Positions 57,101 to 64,000 of a DNA stretch of 64,000 nt are shown here, in pieces. The stretch comes from Baylisascaris procyonis (taxonomy: Eukaryota > Nematoda > Chromadorea > Rhabditida > Ascarididae): the NCBI GenBank assembly GCA_037389465.1, contig JAZARR010000077.1:1054001-1118000 (forward strand), given 5' to 3'. Below the pieces are notes generated by a model, which saw only the letters and a program-made list of their open reading frames with translations, did not search any database and was not told the DNA's origin. The translations under genes and the position numbers were made by a program. The first letter of the stretch is position 1. Every line of letters begins with the position of its first letter.

Positions 57101-60100
57101 AAGCGAGCAGTGAAACATGCCTTAGCCAATTCTGGATAATAACCTCTAGCAGAAAGCAAACAGCAAATCCATAAAGGAGACACTTCGTATACTGATAGCA
57201 TGTTGAAAAGTTTTTTAAATCTTCAATTTCGCTAAGCACACATCACACTTCCCACCATATCGCATAGACTTAGCGAAGAAAATTCAATAGAAATTCCTCC
57301 TTAGAGGATAAAAAAGCTTCAAACTTGCCTTAAGGTTACGGAAGCATGTATCTTTCCTCCTTTCATCCTTCCTAGCTGCCCCCTCCACGCGTATGCTACT
57401 AACATGATGTAACCTAACTGCAACAAACAAAGCACTCATATATTTTCGGCAAAACTGAATTACTCAATACACTAAAAAACTGCCACAGCACTATCGTCAG
57501 ACGTCGTCGATGACCGTTAGTCAACAATCTCACTTCATCAAAAATTGGTTGGAAACAAGCGATATTTCAGATAAGTGCGCTCCACCTGATCCAAGACATT
57601 TTTATTTGTGAATTTTCCATCAACTGGGAACCGCTGACCATGGTTCATATTTCAGACCGCACCTATCAAGCACTCAAGACACCCACCCCCTCTTTACGTT
57701 AACGAACAATGGAGGTTAGATATATAGTAGCGAATAAATTAACCCGATTGTGCGCGGCTACGTAATTCACTCTCAGGAATCTCGTATAACTGCACCACCG
57801 TCAACGTTTCCTTTGACCTCAACATTATCTGACATCTCATACGGCACGATTCGCTGATGGCCCCATAGGGTAGGTCGACTAAGAATTGCCAAAGACCAAG
57901 GCTGTAAACAACATCGCACTTCAATGAAGAAAGCAAAAAACTTTTGAAGTAATTTGTGGAACGGCACCATATAGCAAGTTGGAGTGTTTGTAAATGAAAA
58001 TCCATCGATTTCGTAGGCAAGATGAGCTCATTGATAATATAGCAACAGCTGCGCCCAACAGTTCGACCAACAAATGATCTTATTGAAGAAGGAATAGCTC
58101 GTGCATCAAACAACTCTATTAAATTGATGGCACTCAATGCATCTGCGGTTGCTTATGAGGGACGTAACCGCCTATATGCAACGAAAAGTGCTACATTTTA
58201 GCGGAGATGATGCAAGATGATAAGTTAAAGAATATTTAAATTGCTCAAATCTAACCTTTGTTTTCCAACGATGTAGTGAATGGCGTGCAACATTATCCGA
58301 TCGAACTCCTTTTGCACCATCAGAACCTCATCTTCCGACAACATGTCGTTTGCAACTTCGACAAAATCTGCCAAAAACCTTGAAAAAAAAAATCGCTTTG
58401 TTTCCCAAATTCTCACTTACATATTGCATAAAGTAGCTGAACTAAATTCTTTCAAAAACAATGTAGAAACATTTCTATCAGCGTAATCCAGCTTACTCTA
58501 TTCGCCTGAGCCTAGCATCTTAAAAAAGTATAAACACAAAAACTCAAGTGAATTTTTAAGCAGTACTGAAACAAAACAGAATAAAAGCAATGAAACAGCC
58601 CGGCAGACACATGCAAATCCAGTAGAAACTTTATAGGCGGTAAATGAAAGCATACCTGACACTCTGACGAAGTGCATGTCCGATTTTCTTGCAAAATTGG
58701 CGAAATCGTGGGTGACTGTATGCTCGAAGACCATCGTTGAATGTTTTCAACAATACTAACTCAAATGCGATGAGCGTTAATACTTGTGCCGCTGCATTTG
58801 ATCCTAAAAAATGGTTCGACGACGGCTCTTAATGTTTCAAAAGAAAGAGCGCTTAACCGACAAAAAGTTTTCAATTCGGCTCCAGTAAGAGGCATTTTAT
58901 TTTTAACCGCATCCTGATAAACCTTTCTCCATGATAATTTCAGCGCTTCACACTAAACTATAGCACCAGTTGAAGTTTCGCCTAGTTGGAAGATAAAAAT
59001 ATTTTAAGATTATTATACATTTAGCTACATATTACGGAAATTATTGAACTATTGTCAAACAGCTTACTGAACGAGAATATGCTTGTGATGGACTACCGAT
59101 AATCTTTGAAACATGACGCTTGAATTTTAGCAGACTCATTTAGCAATGGCCACTCAAATCTCATGTATACTCTTAAATTTATTCTATGTAAGCATTCCAG
59201 GCAGTAAGTTTTATATCTGAAGATTTTCTAGTTATATGCTGCGAAAATTTCAACAGCGGTGCAAATAAAGTTGCAAACAGAAAGAGAAATATAGACGCAT
59301 GTCAAACAACATAGAAATAAGAGCCGTTTCTTTTTATTTAAAAACTGCTATAAAGTGCACCAATCACATCTTTCATTAAAGCCACAAATAAACAAATATC
59401 AGCGCTCAATGATTTAATACCGATTCTTAAAACTCAACCCAATAGCAAAGCAGCTAAGTGAATAATGGGAGATAAATGAGTTGTTGAGTACTGCCTTTTC
59501 GGTTGTGTTCTTATGGTCTATTCATTCAATTCCTACTGCACTGACTTTCCCTAGATCGATTCAAGGAATAAAAAACTTTACAATGTGATGCTATATCTTC
59601 ACTCAACAACAAACTTACTCTATAATAGTCTCAATATCGCATAGGTGATATTTGAATAGAGTAATGAATAACTAACGATTGACTGAAGCGAAATGTTGGA
59701 TAGCTTTGGCAAATAATGCCTCTGTGCCAAACTGATCCAAGAAAGCGATTAAATCCATTTCATTCACGCTTGCTAATGAGATCTCACCCTGAAACAGGCT
59801 CATCGTTTAGTATGTATAACTTCAGTCACCCATAAGGCATTCACTCTCAAAGCTAACAGTTAAGAAATATGCAGCTGCTAAAACTACATGATATGAACCG
59901 ATTGATGAGTTCAAATTTGGCCCGTTATGCATTCCTTTCCGGATCCCGTCAGTGGAAACCAGCTTCCATGGACTGAATTCGCCTCGCTTCTGCAAGCTCA
60001 TGATTATGGACGTAGCCGTCGAGAATTGAATTATGCGAGCATACGAAATTGAAAGTAAGCACACGTTTTTTGGTTTTCTATAATCGCATTCAAACTGAAT

Positions 60101-63100
60101 ATACGAATGTACACTTTTAACGTGTTTAAGAGAGCTAAACGCTACGAGCAATATCCATTTGAAATACACTCACCTCATCTGCATCCTCGCTTAGAATCGC
60201 CCATGAATTATCGTCATTCTCATAACTTACAATACGTCGCAAGAAATTCTCTCTCCCCCTTAAAGGCAATGCGTCAGAAAAGGCCTAAATCAAACAGGTG
60301 CCATCACTTCAACAGAAAACTCAGAAGACCTTCCTATTCAATTGAATGGCAAACCAAAAAAGCAATAATGAAAAATAAATGCCGCAAAAGTACAAATATA
60401 ACTCCTTAACAGTTGAAAAGCTGGACATTAGTAGTGCTAGGAAAAGAGTTCGGAGTGCAATATTACGCAAGTTTTTATAGCCAAACTGATTACAATGAAT
60501 CAGACTTTTAGGGTAGCTTTTCAACTCTTCGATGAATATCCACAAACTCGCTAAAAACAGGAAAACACATCTGTAATGATGCGAAAGTGAGTCTACAAGA
60601 GTTTCCACGATTTATATGCGCAACGTGAGATATTAAAAAGAAACTTTTCGAAAAAGCAAAATAACTTTCAGGGAAGGAAACAAGCACTTTCATCTAATGT
60701 GGGCGGAAGTGGCAGTCTCAATGCCTGCTCTATTAGGATGCAAAGTCATCCAGCAATCATTTCATCATCGCGAGTAAGGCATAAAAACAACGCATATTCT
60801 AAAAGATATTATACTATCCTGAAGAATATTGCCTCGTTTTCCCTTGAATAAAACTGTGGAAAAATAAGAGAAGCAGATGGATGCATTGATTCCACCATCA
60901 CCATTCAAAGACAAACGAAGGCAAACCGAATAGGCGAAAGCAGAATGCTCAACATCGAGAGGAAATGATCAATGACGAAGCGATCGTTCAGCGGGTTCAT
61001 ATCAATATAAGGCTGTAATAGCGGAGCGGCCCACTTCGCCACTGGAGATGCCAATCGCAATACTTGACATAGCAAATATTGCTGATCGCCACTGGTGCAC
61101 GCCTTTAGAAGTACCGCACTCTAAACATATCCACACGGTATAGTAAATGGTTGACAAAGTACGCGGCGCAAACAATGAGCAAATTATGCAACCACTGATG
61201 GCAATGTAACTTTCTCTATTAACCTTCAGATGTAGACCACCAGTGAACGACTCAAGAAGTTGACTAGCAGAAGACAACTCTGCGAGCCAAGTCCTTTCTC
61301 TTATAGAAGTCGGCGTCAATGAGCCGATTCCTCTTTTTTCGAAAGCCGGAATCAATAGAAGTAGATGACAGCCGATTCCTCCTCTTGTGAACAGGAGTAG
61401 GCAAGAGTGTTACGAAGCCATATTCTTTGGCCATTAACAATCAGGTCATCAACTTATTAAGAAACATTAAGATCTTTCGATTAATCACCTTAGTCAGTGG
61501 TCCAATAATAGTTTGGAAAAAGTACTTCTTGGATGGGATGCATGACCAGTGAAGTAATGAATCTAGCCGCGACATATTTCAAGTTTCGTCTGAAAGTTCA
61601 ATCTCGGCGAAGTATACAAAAACTAAAACTCAATTCGTCACAAGCAGCCCTCTATGGTAGTTGGTTGATACGACCGTAAGATTGAAATAACGGCGATAAA
61701 ATTACTAGTTCAGTGATCCAGCCAGTAACACTGTCGATAAATCGAGACGGCAAAGCGGGGAATCGTAAAAAGTGAAATGCATCAGAGAGGGCACCGCGCA
61801 ATCGAGTACTGCCATTACTTTCGTCCACATTCACAATGACTGCAACGAGGAACCTCTTTATGAAATTAGCCACATATAACGCATATGCTCTTTAAATAGA
61901 AAGCACACCAATAGTGAATATTTAAGCATGGCATCACTAAAATTCAATGATTTAAACCATCGTTGTGAAGCAATAACCAAAATCAAAAAAGACTTGCAAT
62001 CTTTAGCAATATAATTTTAAACGCTGATGTATAAGTATAATGAATGCGAAGATTTCAAACATTTAAAGTGGCAGACATGGAGTTCAAGAGCTGACATGCT
62101 TGAATATTTATCCAAATCAAACGTACTATCTAAGTGAAGAACGTCTAGTCCCACATGCAGAACACCTTCGATTAAGTGGTTTGCCAACAAAATTGCGCAA
62201 ATGGAGTAAAAGATCCAACCTATGCCAATTTCTAACGCTGTATTAGTAAAACTATGAAGTGCTATTGTAGAACAACATCAGCACACCTAAGTGAACAATA
62301 AAACATCAAAAATGAGCTACAAGTGTACGCAAAACTAGTAAGGCTTATGGGCTTTCTTATCAAAAGCTATCTATGCTTTTTCATCCCCTCTCCTAACAAC
62401 TCGTTCACCTGCTTATACCCATAAGCCATGTCCTTGTTGGATACACACATTGCATTTCCATTTCCGACCTCAATATTATGCACATAATTCCACTGCAAAT
62501 GTCCGTCTACATCGGTATTCACACAAACTTAAGAAGAGAAAATAGATGTTATGAAAGTACCTTGCACCATCTTATTCATGCAACGAAAATAGCATTACGC
62601 ATGAGCATTCCCGTCTAACGCTTTCACTGACTTTCATCCCCTTCTAATGGTCTTTTCACGTCCATTCAATGCAAATGACTATTCAATGTGCACATTTTGG
62701 CACAAAAAAAAAAGAGGATACAGCGATGCCTTCACACCATTCAACAACGTTCACTAATAAGCACAACTTACAACAAGGTGCACTGTTCGCTGTAAGTCGA
62801 TGTTCGAGCATAAAAGCATTGTTCACGTCGACGACAATCCACTGAATCTGTAGCGCCAACGATCGTGCCTAAATGGTCAAAAATACAGCATTACATTCAA
62901 TCAAATCCTGACCGTTTATAACTTCCACAGGTTTCTGAAAGGAGGCGGATTCAGAAAAGACTGATGCTGATGGATGTGAGAGGGGGGAGGGGTTTATTTC
63001 TCAAACCCAAGCAAGATAAAACACCAGCATGCAACGTAGTGGATTTCAATAATGAGCCGTTTTAACAAGCTTCATATTACAAGAGAACGATTTGTCAAGG

Positions 63101-63530
63101 CGTTTAAGTGTGCGTAATGCTAAGGACGTTACGTTCAGTTCCTCAACAAACGACATCTGAAACAAAGGTGGGTCGTTTCTTATGAGCTATTGAAATATCA
63201 ACATCTTCTGGTCGTTGAGAAGCTGCTGATAAATGCATAAACATCTGAGATGCTAAACTACAGGTTATGTAAACTGAGGAACAAGCAGGAAGCTGACTGC
63301 TTAAAAAAAAAAGCAAAAACGGAAAGATTTGCACTCAGGACTACGGAGCTGTTGGTCTAAAACCGAATGAAAGTAAGGTAAACCTGGATTTCCAGGCTGA
63401 GTGAGAAGTCAAGTCGGCCGCTCACATCTCGTTTTAACAACTGAGATAGCTCACTGATTCGACTCGTATTCAGTGTGGCCACCAGATAAGAAACACTGCC
63501 AGTGGCATGTTTCTGATCACCACATTTACC
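32893..63530 (-). CDS. epg-5: Ectopic P granules protein 5 (EPG5) homologue, 5' end outside recognised sequence
   Basis: EPG5 is a very large alpha-helical protein that acts as a Rab7 effector and tethers autophagosomes to late endosomes and lysosomes. I recognised more than 40 exons on the minus strand, about 2,100 codons in all. Human EPG5 is about 2,580 aa, and the first exon seen corresponds to roughly human residue 380-400. Matches run in order along the protein, for example RQFCKKIGHALRQ, LGLWQFLVDLPYGAIS, YYKVGSEAIGVLL, WDILLRLKLP and LYLTQQ near the end. The stop is TGA at 32895-32893. Exons are listed in the five block entries. Splice phase is consistent from 61120 down to 33578, except where an exon is probably missing between 49362 and 46914. 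Unresolved parts are 61224-61706, 46981-49361 and the last junction near 33210-33350. The N-terminal exons must lie upstream, past the right edge or unseen in the last 470 bases. Confidence 0.9.
40243..46914 (-). CDS. epg-5: epg-5 block 4 of 5: C-terminal half, part 1
   Basis: Exons: 46914-46852, 46247-46003, 45449-45263, 44713-44592, 43441-43276, 42835-42609, 41797-41628, 41283-41168, 40306-40243. All phases agree. Matches: HTWTEFVDMNKV (human DLWMEYLNMERI), TSSTTHLSVVLRCG (REEQTTLHLECRG), TYTFVLTKLGQ (FTSCIEILGQ), LTAHFTPHCVTPSELFSLY (LSPFFTPNAAPAEFIQLY) and HSVFHHFPDNF (YLLLYQFPDQY). The donor at the end of exon 43441-43276 is CAG|GCATGT, a GC-AG intron; the next exon then continues in frame as GFIANHAEEQ. 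The small exon 40306-40243 is supported mainly by phase on both sides. One exon between 49362 and 46914 is probably missing; 47068-46981 is a candidate but does not join in frame. Confidence 0.87.
46981..47068 (-). other. Exon-like segment in epg-5 that does not join in frame
   Basis: Preceded by TTCTCTTTCAG and followed by GTGAGA. It reads AVCMLDDESRWEVLSHAWLL and could match the human EPG5 stretch LWLEDENFQKGDTYIPSLP. It enters in phase 1 and exits in phase 2, while the next exon (46914-46852) must be entered in phase 0. An earlier donor (GAA|GTATTA) would restore phase but drops the most similar part. Confidence 0.4.
49362..53335 (-). CDS. epg-5: epg-5 block 3 of 5: middle of the protein
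   Basis: Exons: 53335-53258, 53084-53014, 52746-52606, 51868-51748, 51578-51375, 50941-50732, 50026-49866, 49491-49362. All junctions are in phase. Key matches: SIDAFISKGLPLWTELV against human SIEKFCAEGIPLLGILV; FPGATMKLLSSAIM against GDNVKLLNSMIQ; VNAWIRILCC against LEFWVQALIS; SWFAADESPPPLV against SWIVAGNITPSFV; KKAASKSHFSLSVTRLHYYR against KKAQTQLKLPIVPSLQRLLI. GT donors and AG acceptors are seen at every edge. Confidence 0.9.
53549..53773. repeat. Short dispersed repeat pair in an epg-5 intron
   Basis: AGTAGACTG(C/T)CCCAATAAA is followed after a short gap by CAA(A/G)TTTTGTGGCAT at 53546-53581 and again at 53725-53773. The copies differ by a small insertion and a few substitutions. They lie in the epg-5 intron between 54198 and 53335. 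Confidence 0.6.
54198..60284 (-). CDS. epg-5: epg-5 block 2 of 5: central N-terminal half
   Basis: Exons: 60284-60174, 59788-59677, 58803-58656, 58378-58256, 57901-57744, 56740-56613, 55954-55814, about 54835-54752, 54521-54198. All phases agree. Matches to human EPG5, in order: NDDNSWAILSEDADE (ETSWILLLNEEDL), NEMDLIAFLDQF (NEEDLVTLLAQF), PRFRQFCKKIGHALRQ (ARYRQFVKRIGYMIRM), EFDRIMLHAIHYIVGKQR, LGLWQFLVDLPYGAIS (LGIWLFMSEMPFGTLS), ARDNYYKVGSEAIGVLL, GSMNWGTG (EGLNWGFA) and WDILLRLKLP (WNLILRLKLH). The acceptors at 58378 (TTCAAG) and 54835 (GGAAG) are not the usual T-rich CAG, so those edges are less certain. The exon at 54521 is preceded by a T16 tract and TTTGCA repeats. Confidence 0.88.
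54545..54577. repeat. Hexamer repeat and A16 tract just upstream of an epg-5 exon
   Basis: Three GCAAAT units are followed by about 16 A on the plus strand. In transcript sense this is a long T run followed by TTTGC repeats, about 25-55 bases before the exon that starts at 54521. It may act as the polypyrimidine tract. Confidence 0.7.
60917..63530 (-). CDS. epg-5: epg-5 block 1 of 5: most N-terminal exons in the window
   Basis: Exons: 63530-63384, 63244-63152, 62868-62772, 61839-61706, about 61299-61224, and 61120-60917 (or 60927). The first reads through SVSYLVATLNTSRISELSQL and aligns with the human stretch around ALVELKKLFDAKSEH. The last carries VLLKACTSGDQQYLLCQVLR and SPVAKWAAPLLQ, against human VLQRVGCPGDHLFLLNHILR and GVSKWAVPFIQ, a clear match. 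Phases agree for 63530 to 61706 and for 61224 to 60917. The exon near 61299 needs a phase-2 partner that I could not find: a candidate at 61589-61526 has a good acceptor but exits in phase 0. Human EPG5 is shorter in this stretch, so the extra exons may be nematode-specific. Confidence 0.75.
62409..62492 (-). other. Unassigned exon-like segment inside an epg-5 intron
   Basis: Preceded by ACATTTGCAG and followed by GTGAAC; 84 bases, open in phase 0 (WNYVHNIEVGNGNAMCVSNK and on to YGYKQ). The flanking epg-5 exons (62868-62772 and 61839-61706) join directly in phase 1, and inserting this segment there would give a stop. It may be a decoy, an alternative exon or chance. Confidence 0.25.
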
Positions 63531-64000
63531 CTGAACAACACATCTGCGATTACGACAAACGTCCCAACGCCACATCGATGCACTTGACGAACAGAATGGG
63601 TAGTAACGAATGGGCAAAATTAATAATTATGGTGATTTCTTATGAAAAAGTGTGGCAGCAATTCACTCTCGGTCCTCAATAACTGAGGATATACGACGTC
63701 TGCAGACACCGATCTCCGCTCCTCTTACTGTATATATAGATGCCCACTACCTATCTCTATTACCACAAGAACCCAACCGAACCGGTGAACATAAAACGCA
63801 AGTTAAGAAAACTGTACATAATAAACCAATTTGAAAGCTGTTAGAGCAACATAACACATCAAAAAATGGACCAAACAAACACATCACGAAGCATCAGTCG
63901 AATCACAGCTGCACAGCTTAGTATAGTTTCCCATAAAATAAACGCAATATACCTTTATATAATGCGTCAAAACTACAGAAGAAGAAGGAAATTCGTCTTC
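63531..64000. other. Right edge: presumed epg-5 intron, no exon recognised
   Basis: The exon at 63530-63384 is entered in phase 0 and begins well inside the protein, so more 5' exons are needed. I saw no convincing EPG5 match on the minus strand in these 470 bases. They are probably intron. Confidence 0.5.

Noticed and set aside
61526..61589. Exon-like segment (FITSLVMHPIQE) with a TTTCAG acceptor in epg-5
   Set aside because: It enters in phase 2 and exits in phase 0, fitting neither neighbour. Not listed as an exon, though it may become one if a linking exon is found.

Overview
The window is nuclear DNA of an animal, very probably a nematode of clade V and perhaps a strongylid parasite. 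It is AT-rich, and its genes are split into many short exons separated by introns of about 70 to 2,700 bases. Most introns end in a T-rich stretch followed by CAG. The three genes found match animal families, and two of them (ing-3 and the NDUFB8 gene) are, as I remember it, neighbours in Caenorhabditis elegans. The species call is inference; the gene identities rest on translated exons that I joined by hand.

All three recognised genes lie on the minus strand, so the order of transcription runs from the right edge to the left. From about 63,530 down to 32,893 lies a 5'-incomplete epg-5 gene (ectopic P granules 5, an autophagy tether). More than 40 exons can be recognised, and splice phase agrees at nearly every junction from 61,120 to 33,578. 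From 28,037 to 22,097 lies a complete six-exon gene for the mitochondrial complex I subunit NDUFB8 (196 aa). From 16,835 to 4,786 lies a complete nine-exon ing-3 gene (345 aa), with an N-terminal ING domain and a C-terminal PHD finger. The PHD finger is encoded across the last intron.

The remaining DNA is the 3' flank of ing-3 (1-4,785), two intergenic stretches of about 5 kb (16,836-22,096 and 28,038-32,892) and the introns. It carries a long TA microsatellite, a degenerate minisatellite, a perfect 49-bp tandem duplication, two strong hairpins or palindromes, G-tracts, and a few exon-like segments I could not assign. I found no rRNA, convincing tRNA, CRISPR array, complete transposon or viral sequence.

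The three genes have unrelated jobs: late-endosome/lysosome fusion of autophagosomes, complex I assembly, and histone H3K4me3-linked chromatin acetylation. They share strand and order, not a pathway. I did not find a new defence or mobile system. The most useful second looks are the conserved linkage, a GC-AG intron in epg-5, a PHD-finger substitution in ING-3, the palindromes, and the unassigned exon-like segments.
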